Below, one piece after another: positions 54,137 to 64,000 of a DNA stretch of 64,000 nucleotides. Source of the DNA: Petrolisthes cinctipes (lineage: Eukaryota > Arthropoda > Malacostraca > Decapoda > Porcellanidae). Under the pieces are notes generated by a model that ran no database searches, had not been told where the DNA came from, and worked only from the letters and a program-made list of their open reading frames with translations. Where the stretch lies: contig JAWQEG010000506.1 of the NCBI GenBank assembly GCA_033782935.1, positions 2,646,001 to 2,710,000 on the forward strand, written 5' to 3'. A program made the position numbers and the translations under genes. Each line of letters starts with the position of its first letter. The first letter of the stretch is position 1.

Positions 54137-54343
54137 TCATTGAACAGAACCCTTTGTCTGTTTATTAGATGTGATGGGTTTTGAGCAGGTCTGACATGTG
54201 TATTTGTAAATGGGTCCAGGATTACTTTCGATGTCTCCGGCAAGAAGCCTAGAAATGACAGCCGGAGAATATTTCTCGGTGGTGGAAAAAATGTGTAGCC
54301 GAGTTGTGAGGGGTGTGGTAATTGCCCGGGTGACCGAAGCCAT
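54137..54343 (-). CDS. LINE N-terminal ORF with 2A-like ribosome-skipping motif and zinc finger start
   Basis: ATG at 54341-54343 starts MASVTRAITTPLTTRLHIFS. Residues 31-44 read SRLLAGDIESNPGP, a full match to the 2A consensus D-x-E-x-N-P-G-P (codons at 54212-54235), preceded by the Leu-rich segment typical of 2A. It continues IYKYTCQTCSKPI, the first Cys pair of a PHD-like finger; a stop follows at about 54137. In the next frame WTCPTCPIP supplies the last pair, so one frameshift broke a single protein. In virus and LINE relatives a 2A causes skipping between Gly and Pro during translation. Here it would release the first 43 residues. Confidence 0.82.
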   Translation of the reverse strand: MASVTRAITTPLTTRLHIFSTTEKYSPAVISRLLAGDIESNPGPIYKYTCQTCSKPITSNKQTKGSVQ

Positions 54344-54460
54344 TCCCAGGGACTCTCGACCCCTTGGTGGGTGAGGGTGGATTTTGTAACTGTTTGACCC
54401 CCATAGCTTCCTTCCTTTGTAGCCCTGGGTGGTGGTCCCACGACTTAGACGCCGCCACTC

Positions 54461-55125
54461 CAGGACTGGGAGGAGGATCTGTTTTGAGACGTATTTTGGA
54501 GGATTCAGTTTCCCTCCAATTTAGTCACTAGTGTCTTCCCCTGTATTGTTGAGAATATTCTTAAGGGGATCGTATTGTTTGATCTCAAAGTTATGCCATG
54601 AAACTGATCCTATTAGTGATATTGAGGTTGTTTGCTGATATAGTATGATGGAATCTGCTTAGTTCCAATTCGACCAAGATGTCCCTCGGTCCCACTTAAT
54701 GGTAATTTTCTTAACGGCAATGGGATGTTGCAAGGAATTCTCTGCTGTTTGTTTATTCGGGAAGACTACTGAATCCTCCAAGCTATCCCAGGATACAAAT
54801 TTCCTTAATTATAATGGAGGACCAGTTTTGTGACATTGGCAAAAGGGTTTTATAGCCCTCCAAAAAAATGTCTTTTCCCTTAAATAATACACTATGACCA
54901 CCATCCCCATCCCCACACTTGTCTGTTGAGATGCTGTATTAATGTTTCCTGGTATAAATTTGAAGACTGCTCTGTTCCTTTTATGGGGGCAGTACAGTGT
55001 TGATAAATTAGGACCAACTGAATAGGCTGCCCTAAAGTATTAAAAGCAACAGGACAAGCATTAATTTTGTTCACGTGGTTCTGTTTCCTGGCATACTTTT
55101 GACTTAAAAATTTACCAACACTGTA
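54461..55125. other. Unassigned DNA
   Basis: No gene, repeat family or RNA gene recognised. Base composition is near average, unlike the LINE to its left. Confidence 0.4.
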
Positions 55126-55342
55126 CAGTCGGCGGCAAATGTCCTGTCGCCAAATCAGCCAAGTCGTAAAGTAAGTATGGAAATATAAGCTTCACAGACT
55201 CTTGAATTAAACAATGACAGAGGTGTGTTGATTTTCCACCTGGATATTGTAATTGTGTTGGTGAATGTGTTTGTTGGATGATTAACCTTTGTTATCCTTC
55301 AAAAAGCGGTGAATGAGGCCACACCACTCTTGCCGCCCACTG
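55126..55342. mobile_element. 217-bp MITE with TA flanks
   Basis: The termini CAGTCGGCGGCAA and (complemented) CAGTGGGCGGCAA form the inverted repeat; TA at 55124-55125 and 55343-55344. Length and CAGTCGGC start match the copies at 58166 and 60081, though the interior is diverged. Confidence 0.7.
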
Positions 55343-55846
55343 TACTGTACTTCCCCTTAATGCATAATGTCACTCTTCCTAACTTGGTCTACCTCGTCGG
55401 CCCACCACTTTAATATTTTTTTAGAGTTTCCCATTTTTATTCAGTTGAATCCTATTAAAAGGAATGCAGGATGTAACTTTAATTGTATCAAACTTTTTAA
55501 TTATTTAAATTTGTTTTAATGAGGAGTTTGTAAAGATCCAAGTAAGATTCACCGTAATAATAAGAGTTAAATTGTCTACAGCCTCCACCTCAAAGACAGT
55601 GTACACAAAAATGTTTGCTTGGTTGGTAGCCTACAAACACTTCCATCCAGAACAGTGAGGGTTGTTACACATCTCCATGGAGTGAAGGATGATGGGGTTT
55701 ATTCAAAATGACAAGAGCCCTATACAGTAATTCCTAAGCAATTTAAAACTGGTAGTAATCAGAGGAGTTCACAGCTCATGGGCACACGAGATGATACTAT
55801 GCTGAGCACAGTGACCTCCCTGGTTGAAAGTGTGTGTGTGTGTGTA
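55343..55846. other. Unassigned AT-rich DNA
   Basis: No coding frame with similarity. A TG run (55830-55846) leads into the next MITE. Confidence 0.4.
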
Positions 55847-56059
55847 CAGTTGGACACATGAATGGGTGGTACAGCCCAAGTGAAAGATGGTCAATTTCTC
55901 CCAATATAAAGTTCCTTAGTGCCAAATAGGAGACATCAGGGGCAGAAGTCAGTATTGAGGATGGTAATAAAAAGCAAGTACCTGATAATAGACACTGGCT
56001 ACTCAAATGGGACAAATATCTTTCACTTGGGCTGTACCACCCATTTATGTGTCCAACTG
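55847..56059. mobile_element. 213-bp MITE with about 45-bp inverted repeats
   Basis: The left end CAGTTGGACACATGAATGGG (55847 on) and the complement of the right end CAGTTGGACACATAAATGGG agree over about 45 bp to ATCTTTCACTTGGGC. TA at 55845-55846 and 56060-56061. Confidence 0.85.
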
Positions 56060-56565
56060 TACACACGAGATAAAAAATATCGATCAGGTGGAGTCTGTAG
56101 GTGATGGACACGGCTCATGATGGCCTGGTAATAGACAAGCTAATTGTCTGTATCCATCGTGTGAGGTGTCAATGTTTCAAAAGGGAATTACACATATAAA
56201 AAACAGTCAAACATTGCATTATTTATTGTCTTCTACAGCTGTGTGGATGCTGCCCAAGTCGTTGGAGACCGGTGATGATTACTATCGGCAGCCGTAATCC
56301 TTCTAATCCTCCTGGTCGCTGGCCATGAAACTTGAATAGCAGTCAGTCTCCTGGATGGGTATGAGGAAAGTACAACATCAATAGTTTGTAGGGGGGGGAA
56401 ATAGAATCCAGGATGGTGAAGCTAAGAAAAGACCTGTTTGAAGAAATGTAATAAGAAAGAATAATATTGTTAACATACTTTTCAAAACTCTAAGTTTTCA
56501 TGAAAATAATTTAGTCAGGTACTGGTAATGTGAAATATTTTCATGTGTTTTGTGGCCATTGGCAG
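56060..56565. other. Unassigned DNA with a possible splice acceptor
   Basis: An acceptor-like TTCTACAG near 56232-56239 is followed by a short open stretch (VWMLPKSLETGDDYY, then a stop). Too weak to call an exon. Confidence 0.25.
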
Positions 56566-57209
56566 TATGTTGGAGTGGGACGTGTTGGTTGTTCCCTCGT
56601 CCAAGTATTGGCAAGGATCGATTGTGATGTTGGCTTCGGTAAGTATAATATTGTTTATAAGTATTATAAAGTTAGTATTCTTATGATATGATACAGGAAA
56701 TAGAATTTGGAAGAAATGAATGATAATGCAAGAGTTTAATAGTTTAAATAAACAGGAAGATTAATTAATATCGATAAAAGATGTTGAATTTTAGTCAAGT
56801 GCGTGACAAAAAGAATAAATAGTAAAAGTAGTTTAAATGTATTGGAGATATCTTCAGAGGAATTGATATATTTAATAAAAGAAAAGATAATGACAGTTAA
56901 AAATATGAAGCCTAATAAGTATGAGAGATAAGTGATGATAACTAAAAAAAAAAATAGTGAAGGGTCTTATAAAGATGTAGGCTATATATTAATAATGGTT
57001 GCATAAAAAAGAAAATGCATGTAAACGAACTTATGGAGCCGACTGTATATGTGTATTGAGTGCGAGAGTGTGGTAACAACTTATATTAATTGCTTCTGTA
57101 ACTCGTAATGCAATCATAGTTACCAAATACTATAGGAGTTATTGAATGTTTGTAATGATGATGATGTTTGTAATTGCAGGTGGTGAAGGAGGTGAAGAAA
57201 GTGGTGTGA
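56566..57209 (+). CDS. Candidate last two exons of an unidentified host gene
   Basis: Exon a: acceptor GGCAG ending at 56565, coding 56567-56638 (MLEWDVLVVPSSKYWQG, then SIVMLAS), then a strong donor GTAAGTAT at 56639. Exon b: acceptor TGTAATTGCAG ending at 57179, coding VVKEVKKVV and TGA at 57207-57209. The phase fits (intron of 541 bp between codons). An AATAAA lies at 57860-57865. I do not recognise the protein. The upstream exon is not identified and the pieces are short, so chance is possible. This is the only part of the window that looks like spliced non-element coding sequence. Confidence 0.22.
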
Positions 57210-58165
57210 TGCGCCAGTACACACACCCAGTCTTCATTGTATTGGGTGGTGCAGCATTGTGCGGACACGTGTACTGGCGCGGGGCTACACTCTCCTGAAC
57301 ACTGTACCATGCCCCTATATACACACACACCCTGAACCAGTAGTGAGGGGTGTGAGCCTTTCAGTGTGCTGGGTACGTTTGGCCACACGAATTTTTACAC
57401 AGACTATAATTATGTAAAGAGAGGTTATTATTCTGGAAGTACTACTGCAATGAATGTTCTACCAAGAGCCTCAGTAATTGCTAAATAACAAACCTAATAA
57501 TAATAATAATGTTGTATTGCAGTTACATAGTGTTATATTTTGTGTATGTTGTAAACCCTGGAAAACAACTGTGTATGTATGAATTGTTGTGGCCAATAGT
57601 ACGTGTATATATGTGTGTGTGTGGTGCTGTGTTTAGGTGGAAGTGACCCCCTTCCCCCTTGGTGCTGGGGACCAAGGGGGAAAGTACTACACTCTGCAGT
57701 TACCTGAAGGAACCCCGTTGGGCCCCCCTTATATGAGGGGGGCCCGGGGGTTTCCTGAGGGGGACTTGCATGAGTGATCTCCAATCTTGTATTGAAGTAG
57801 CATATCGTTACTTTGATATGCCCGAATACGAATTTCTATGTTTTAGTTTCATTTTGTTTAATAAATATTTTTGTCGGGATGATCCTGGTTGGGTTCTGGA
57901 GAGTCTTCGAAGTATGAAATACACGGAATAGAATGTATTAAGGTATTTCAAAAGAAAATAAGTTGTTTGTTTTGTATTCTTGTATATAAAAGATTGAGAA
58001 ATGGAATGATTTGTTACTATACGAAATTGACGCTAGGAGTGGTAGAAATGTTGGTGTTCCATAGGTGTGTGTGTGGTATGGGGTGAAGTAGGTCTAGATT
58101 AAAGATGTGAAAACTCTGGCAGAGAGAGGGAGATACAGTACATAGAAATAGATTATATAGATGTA
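57210..58165. other. Possible 3' UTR and unassigned DNA
   Basis: TA/TG-rich DNA with a GC-rich patch at 57640-57770 containing a GGGGG/CCCCC hairpin-like block. AATAAATATTTTTGTCGG at 57860 is a possible polyadenylation site. No other gene is seen. Confidence 0.3.
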
Positions 58166-58376
58166 CAGTCGGCCTCAGGAATTCATATACACCACTGTGA
58201 CATAAAGGGTTCATAACGAGTAGAAAATGTTATGCATTCATTTGCTAACGGCAAACTTTTGTAGTAATGTTGTCTGGCTAATACTAGAATCCATGAGAAT
58301 AACAATGCCTATGGTATGTGTTGAATAACGACACCTATTAACTAATGTCCTGTGTACGAATTCCTGAGGCCGACTG
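58166..58376. mobile_element. 211-bp MITE, CAGTCGGCCTC family, copy 1
   Basis: Perfect terminal repeats CAGTCGGCCTCAGGAATTC on both sides; TA at 58164-58165 and 58377-58378. The interior starts with ATATACACCACTGTGACAT, shared with the copy at 60081. Confidence 0.9.
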
Positions 58377-59690
58377 TACACCAACCTGTGAGTATGAAGA
58401 TATTTGTGGGGTAAAAAGTGAACATGCAACGTTAGCATGGACATGTCTGAAGCAACGATGAGAAATAGGGTTAATGGAAAATAAGGTAATTTTTATGTTT
58501 AGGAAAATTATTTACGCAAGTTAGCATTGAAATGTGAAATGTAATAAATGAATGACTGAGGACAGGAATTGTGTTGACGACACTGGTCCAACTTCACCAT
58601 GTTAAGTAACTCAACACTGTACCAACCATAGTATACTGTGTGTACCATAGTGTTGTAGACAAAGGTGGCAGTCCTACTCGGTTACATCAGTACAATTTCA
58701 GTGGTGATCCACTTCATTTAGAGGTGATGGGAAAAAAAAGGTGAAATTGGCAGTGTAATTACTGAATAGTAGAAATGTGTGTAGGTATGGCTGGAAATAC
58801 ATACAGGTGGATAATAATTATGAAATATCTATTTTCCTTAAAGTCTCTTATAGTATATAGTATTTAGGTATCCAGTTTAGTGTGGTGTCTTATGTTATAC
58901 AACCAAAGTACTCTAGGTTTGATCATGGCCACTTACTTGGCGTGTGTTCTGCTTGGGGTACTGAAATACCAATGTTATGTTCCACATATTTTTATTTATT
59001 TCCTGCAGATAAAAGTTGTCGGTGGAACTGTGTTTTTGGCTAGATGATTTTTGTCGCTAAAAAATTACGCTTTTTTTACATAAAGGTTTTCATTTTGCTC
59101 TGAATACTACTTCAATCAACTCTCCATAACAATTTCACTACACAACCTGCAATACAACTAAACTAGATGTTCTTTATATTAGAGGCGTTCATCTCCACAC
59201 TGGATGTAACCCTTTGGTAGGGAAATATTACACAGGAAGGGTTATACATGACAAGTATATTGTACAGCCTCAGATGGTAACACATTATACTGTGGCCATA
59301 TGATATGTGTAGAGGATGGGTGGGTGAGTAGCCTATATTTGTGTTAGTACTGTATTATGGGTAGTGGGCATATGATCACCCTCTACCTACACACATCGAA
59401 ACCTTCTGAGGCAGGAAAGTGGATGTGCTTCTCAGCCAGATTAATTATATTAGTGAAATGGTAGAGAAGTGGAGCCGGCACACGCTGGACTTTAGCTGAG
59501 TTCTGTGGGTGCGGACATATGGCCAAGTTACCTGCCAACTACAAGAATGTGACCAAGTGTTCTTTTATTTTAGCCAAAGAAACCAAAATGGATTCACTTC
59601 ACGGCCTCTAGTCCCGGCCAGCCTTTAGTTAGGCAAGGAGTCCTAAGAATCTCCCGGTCAACGAATTCTTTTGTTTGTGCAAAAAGAGAG
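58377..59690. other. Unassigned AT-rich DNA
   Basis: No gene, RNA gene or repeat family recognised over 1.3 kb. Confidence 0.4.
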
Positions 59691-59860
59691 ATTAAAATTG
59701 GTAACTGGAATATGAGGATGGTAAAAAGGAACAAGTTATTGCAGGGGTTTGAAAAGTCCGGCCTGGATATGTGCGCCTTGATGGAGACAAGGTTAACTGG
59801 AATAAATAAACTTAAGTTGAACAGTGGGTTGACTTTGTTGGTTTCTGCAAGGGAAAATAA
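59691..59860 (+). pseudogene. RTE-like endonuclease N-terminal scrap
   Basis: Translates as IKIGNWNMRMVKRNKLLQG, FEKSGLDMCALMETRLTGIN, then degenerates near 59850. The GNWNMRMV and METRLTG pieces correspond to the first two catalytic blocks (Asn and Glu) of RTE endonucleases. The rest of the element is missing. Confidence 0.6.
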
Positions 59861-60080
59861 AAAAAATTGTATAATGCAAAATAAATAACATTGTTATATT
59901 ATAAGAAAAGGATTGTTTCATCTTCCCACGAGGTGAATATGTTTATATTTTCATACCTCTAACAGTATAGGCTTCAAATATATATATATATTATTAATAT
60001 AATATACTGTGTGTGAGAGACAAATGGCTCAGACAGGTATTCTAATAACATCCATTGTTATACAGTATTCAAATACTGTA

Positions 60081-60293
60081 CAGTCGGCCTCTTGTATTCG
60101 TATACACCACTGTGACATCCAGGGCTCCTAACAACTGGAAAATGTTGTTAATTAATTTCCTAACACCAAACATTACTAGATAACTTATATAACTATAATA
60201 CCTGAATCAGTGACGACAACAATACCAACATTTTGAGTACAATACACATCCCTTATAACCAATGCTGTGTGTACAAATTCCTGAGGCCCACTG
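60081..60293. mobile_element. 213-bp MITE, CAGTCGGCCTC family, copy 2
   Basis: CAGTCGGCCTCTTGTATTCG at the left; complemented right end CAGTGGGCCTCAGGAATTTG; TA at 60079-60080 and 60294-60295. Same interior start (ATACACCACTGTGACATC) as the copy at 58166. Confidence 0.88.
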
Positions 60294-60295
60294 TA

Positions 60296-60724
60296 CAGTA
60301 AGCAAAAAAAGTTTCGTTACCACCCCTACGTTAATTTTAACATTAGTAAGCGCGGCAGGGTTGGTACTCTGCCTACTTGACTGGTAAGCCTTATCATCCC
60401 AGACTGATATTGTGTTAGCCGGGCTCGACAGTGAAGGCATTGGCTTTGTGAAAATGGGATGTCATCAGTAACTTTCAACGAGATAGGATGGGTGAACGTC
60501 ACTCTTATGTACTGCTATGCCACCTTAATAAACTTACATTAAACCTATGAAATCCTTACTGTCACTCATTACTCTAGCCAATTAAAATGACCATACAATC
60601 TATTTTTTTTTTTTTTTTACAATTATCCAGTTGTTTGACGTTGGTTTGAAAGAGCCACGCAACAATAACACTACAAGCAATTTGGTGTGAAATACTGTTA
60701 CCAAAAACTAAACCTAATGTAGTT
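60296..60724. other. Spacer with poly(T)
   Basis: Non-coding; a run of about 18 T at 60602-60619. No family recognised. Confidence 0.4.
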
Positions 60725-60727
60725 TGA

Positions 60728-63330
60728 TGCTGTTATAGACCTCCAAAACAAAATAATTTCCTGGAATTATTTGAAGAAAATATTTCAACATTTGGCTATA
60801 ATACTGAAATAATAATTCTTGGTGACATGAATATCTGTTTCCATAAGAAAATAGGTCATCTGTATAAAAAGTATGTAAATATCGTGAGCATGTATGGAAT
60901 GGAAGAGTTGATAAGTGACACAACCAGGCAAACTAGAAATTCAACCTCTATCTTACATGATATTGTATGTAGTAAAACGGAAAAAATTAGTTTACAAGGA
61001 GTATTGGCAATAGGTATTAGTGATCATTATATAACATATTGTACAAGGAAGGTAGTTAAGGAGGTTATAAATAGCCATAATAGTATCAACATTAGGTCAA
61101 TGAAAACATATACTCTACAGATACTAAATGAAAAATTAGCAAGCGAAAACTGGAGGTGTGTCTATGAGATGAGGCTACAACAGTTGATGAAGCCTGGAAT
61201 AAGTTGACAGATATTCTAATGAAAGTAATTGACAAGGTACCTCCAAAAAAGGAACTTAGAATTAAACACAGAACACAACCCTGGATAACTACGGAAATTC
61301 TAGACACGATAAAAGAAAGGGATAGACTTTTAGTTGAATATAAGAGGGAGAAAAACTATAAAGAGAAGTATGACCAGTTCGGTAAATCAAGAAATAATAT
61401 ACAACAATACATTAAAACAGTTAAATCTGACTATATTTCTGATAAAATACAAGAAAGTAATACAGATACTAAGAGACTGTGGCAACAACTGAAAAATATA
61501 GGTTACTCAGGAAAATCTGAAGATAATTATAAAATAATACTGCAGATGAAAGATGAACTGTGCTTTGATGGGAAAAATATGGCATCATATTTCAACACAT
61601 TTTTTACAACTGTACCATCAACTTTAGTCAGCAAATTGCCATATGCTGATAGGATTTTTAGCACCGATTCTTATAAATTTAAAAATTACTATACATCTAA
61701 AAGGAAAACAGAAAATGAATTTAAGCTTATAGAAGTAACTGAAGAATATATTTTTAGTGTAATAATGGGACTAGGAGTCAATAAAAGTATTGGTTTACAT
61801 TACTTACCAGCCAAGGTTCATAAAAGACGGAGTGCCAATACTAAAACGTCCAATAACTCATATTATTAATTTATCCATACTGTATATTATACAAGTGAAG
61901 TACCAGAACGATTTAAAGAAGCTACAGCACAACCATTGTACAAAAAGAATAATAGACAACAAGTGGTGAATAACACACCAGTCACTATACTTAATTAATA
62001 TAATATATAAAGTCTTGGAAAGGCCTGTGTACCATCACTTTTATAACTACCAAAGTCTAAATAATGTAATATATCATTTCCAGTCTGGATTTAGAGGTAA
62101 TCACTCAACAGATACATGTCTCATTTATATGTTAGATTTACTAAAAACTAATATATCAAAAGGAAATTATATAGGACTTGCCCTTCTAGATCTGCAAAAA
62201 TCATTTGATATAGTTGACCATCACATTCTGTGTGATAAATTACAGGTAATGGGAGTACAGTCAGTGGAATGGTTTTACTCTTACCTCAGTGCAACAAGTC
62301 AAATTGTTAAAATAGATGAGCATTGTTGTGAACCATGTCAAATAATATGTGCAGTAAGTACCTCAGGGAACCATTTTAGGACTAATCTTATTTTTGTGCT
62401 ACATAAATGATATCAACATTAGTGTTGCATGCCAACTACTACTACTATATATATATGGTGATGACAGTGTTTACATTGTGTTACACAAACATGTTGATGT
62501 TATTGTACATAGACTGGCAAAAGAAGTTGAAACATGTAACACCTGCATGATAAATAACAAGTTGTCTTTGCATTTAGGAAAAACTAAAGCTATGATCGTA
62601 GCATCAAACAAAAAACTAGAAAAGGTACATAACTTTGAAATAAAGTGTCACGGTCAGAAAATAAAAAGAGTGAAGTGAGTAAAATACCTATAGGTGTTCA
62701 TGTGGATTAATGTGACTCAGGAGAAATGAATTGTCAACAGATAATCAACAACATAAATGCAACATTGAAATTTATATATAGACAAGCAAAAAGCCTTAAT
62801 CAGAAACTAAAGAAAACTTTATGTACTGCCCTAATTCAGCCTCACTTTGATTATACATGTTGTTCTTGGTATTCTGGAGTAAGCAGTACGTCTAAAAAAC
62901 AGTTACAAATTGGTCAAAACAAAATTATTATATTTCTTCTTGGTTTAGACTCCAGGCAAGGCTGATATTGGCCAAGTGGAGAGAGAGAAAGTCAATATGT
63001 TAAGTGTCAAGAACAGAGTTAGGGAATTGAAATTAAGCCATGTTCATAATACATATAACAATCGACGACCGACATATATTAGAGAACATTTCCATAGAGT
63101 AACAGATAACCAAACCATTACAACTACACATAGTAAATCTAACTATTGTGAAACAATTGCCTAAGGACTTCACCTCATACTTTCTATCACACACTTATTA
63201 AACAATGCAATTCATTACCAAATACCATACAAAGTATAGGATAAAAAAACATTTTTAAAACATCACTGAGGAAATATCTAGTTAACGAAGAAAAATTGTC
63301 TGAATTAAATGACAATGTGTATTACTAGAA
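60728..63330 (+). pseudogene. Jockey/CR1-group LINE endonuclease-RT, decayed
   Basis: Endonuclease C-terminal half: CCYRPPKQNNFLELFEEN and IIILGDMNICFHK (catalytic region), then TSILHDIVCSKTEKIS and ISDHYITYCT (SDH). Linker 61204-61869 has HRTQPWITTEILDTIKERD. RT: VYHHFYNYQSLNN, FQSGFRGNHSTDTCL, LALLDLQKSFDIVDHHILCD (box A), a damaged box B near 62350-62400, YINDINISVACQLLLLYIYG and then DDSVYIV (Y-G-D-D in place of the usual Y-A-D-D), CMINNKLSLHLGKTKAM and LCTALIQPHFDYTCCSWY. At least six frame changes or stops occur. The 3' end near 63330 is unclear. Confidence 0.82.
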
Positions 63331-63657
63331 ATGTAAGTAACATTATTCAATGTTTTTAATTTTCTACTTTAGCATAATAGGTATTTTGTATTGTGTATCA
63401 CTGTATACATGGTGTGTTGTTGTATACATGGTGTGTTGTGACTCCTTTGTTTGGACTGACCCATCTTGCTACAAAAATGGAAACCTACTGCAAATAATTA
63501 ATCAAACTTTAGTAGGTTATCCTAATGGAAGCTAAAATGTGACTTATTGTGAACTACTACACAACTTGATTTTAATGTACAGATTCCCTCTCAATAGAAT
63601 TATTATTATTATTATTATTTGTGCAAATGAGATCCTCTCCCCATACCTGTTATTGAG
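63331..63657. other. Spacer
   Basis: AT-rich; a (ATT)n run at about 63600-63620 and a direct repeat TATACATGGTGTGTTGT at about 63402-63435. No gene. Confidence 0.45.
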
Positions 63658-64000
63658 TGCCATAAGGGGTGAGTCTGTGAGTGCCATGAGGGGTGAGTCT
63701 GTGAGTGCCATGAGGGGTGAGTCTGTGAGAGTGCCATGAGGGGTGAGTCTGTGAGGGAGTGCCATGAGGGGTGAGTCTGTGAGGGAGTGCCATGAGGGGT
63801 GAGTCTGTGAGTGCCATGAGGGGTGAGTCTGTGAGTGCCATGAGGGGTGAGTCTGTGAGAGTGCCATGAGGGTGAGTCTGTGAGGGAGTGCCATGAGGGG
63901 TGAGTCTGTGAGTGCCATGAGGGGTGAGTCTGTGAGTGCCATGAGGGGTGAGTCTGTGAGTGCCATGAGGGGTGAGTCTGTGAGCGCCATGAGGGGTGAG
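63658..64000. repeat. Minisatellite, 24-bp unit, about 14 copies, continues past window end
   Basis: The unit is about GTGCCATGAGGGGTGAGTCT plus GTGA. Most units are 24 bp; several have 26 or 28 bp through extra GA or GGGA before GTGCC, and one has lost a G. The 24-bp length keeps an 8-residue frame open on both strands, but the 26- and 28-bp units break it, arguing against a real protein. Confidence 0.95.

Larger units (their letters stand above)
51454..54460 (-). mobile_element. CR1/jockey-group LINE with 2A-like N terminus (decayed)
   Basis: Minus-strand element read from about 54460 to about 51454. In order: a 2A-like peptide and zinc finger (54343-54060), endonuclease remnants (about 53950-53100), linker, RT (about 52550-51950) and thumb/C-terminal part (51753-51454). 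The T-rich plus strand corresponds to an A/C-rich coding strand. The ends are not defined and no duplication is visible. Confidence 0.82.

Noticed and set aside
56240..56330. Exon-like segment after an acceptor near 56239
   Set aside because: All three frames stop within about 30 codons and no good donor in phase follows.
63544..63990. Minus-strand 148-codon frame of repeated SPLMALTD
   Set aside because: It comes from the 24-bp minisatellite; unit-length variants shift the frame and there is no other protein signal.
63658..64000. CRISPR-like regular repeat array
   Set aside because: The units are directly tandem with no variable spacers, and the context is eukaryotic.

Overview
This is eukaryotic nuclear DNA made almost entirely of transposable elements. 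I see no bacterial or organellar genes, no rRNA or tRNA gene, and only one weak hint of a host gene (two candidate terminal exons near 56.6-57.2 kb). The mixture of two DIRS1-type tyrosine-recombinase retrotransposons with spliceosomal introns, RTE-, I- and CR1/jockey-type LINEs, Tigger/pogo and TTAA-flanked DNA elements, and many short TA-flanked MITEs suggests an arthropod. A decapod crustacean is my best guess, because DIRS1-like elements are well known there. That is an inference from element content, not a proof.

Layout. 1-2.9 kb: the 3' part of an RTE-type LINE that jumped into a Tigger/pogo transposase gene. 3.1-5.9 kb: a 2.8-kb TTAA-flanked inverted-repeat element carrying an older Tigger-like MITE and a 745-bp foldback element. 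7.1-18.4 kb: one Tigger-like terminal-repeat element split open by a complete DIRS element (DIRS-A, 7.4-14.7 kb) and a nearly full RTE LINE on the minus strand. 18.5-19.6 kb: another RTE fragment. 19.7-27.5 kb: a second DIRS element (DIRS-B), its right end interrupted by a 606-bp TTAA MITE. 27.6-34.0 kb: a CR1-like RT remnant, a PHD/zinc-knuckle ORF1 remnant, then a LINE with ORF1, ORF2 and a pentamer tail. 34.4-36.2 kb: a foldback repeat family, one arm of which holds an RTE 3' fragment with a clear target-site duplication. 37.2-39 kb: three LINE fragments. 39.2-45.5 kb: a full-length I-type LINE with RNase H and a 13-bp target-site duplication, interrupted by a 634-bp TTAA MITE. 46.5-49.1 kb: a second, 5'-truncated copy of it. 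51.4-54.5 kb: a minus-strand LINE whose N terminus encodes a 2A-like peptide followed by a zinc finger. 54.5-60.7 kb: mostly unique-looking DNA with four MITEs of 211-217 bp. 60.7-63.3 kb: a decayed endonuclease/RT LINE. 63.66 kb to the end: a 24-bp minisatellite.

How the parts fit. Nearly every coding frame is an element's own replication machinery: gag-like, endonuclease, reverse transcriptase, RNase H, recombinase or transposase. Almost all are broken by stops or frameshifts. Nested insertions give a relative age order: the Tigger-like and TTAA elements are older, DIRS and RTE copies entered them, and the TTAA MITEs entered the DIRS-B and I-type LINE copies last. The most informative items are the paired DIRS copies (three shared introns, inverted termini, internal complementary region, and a recoverable empty site showing insertion without duplication) and the 2A-bearing LINE. 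I did not find a new defence, metabolic or host system. The novelty is at the level of element families and their architecture.
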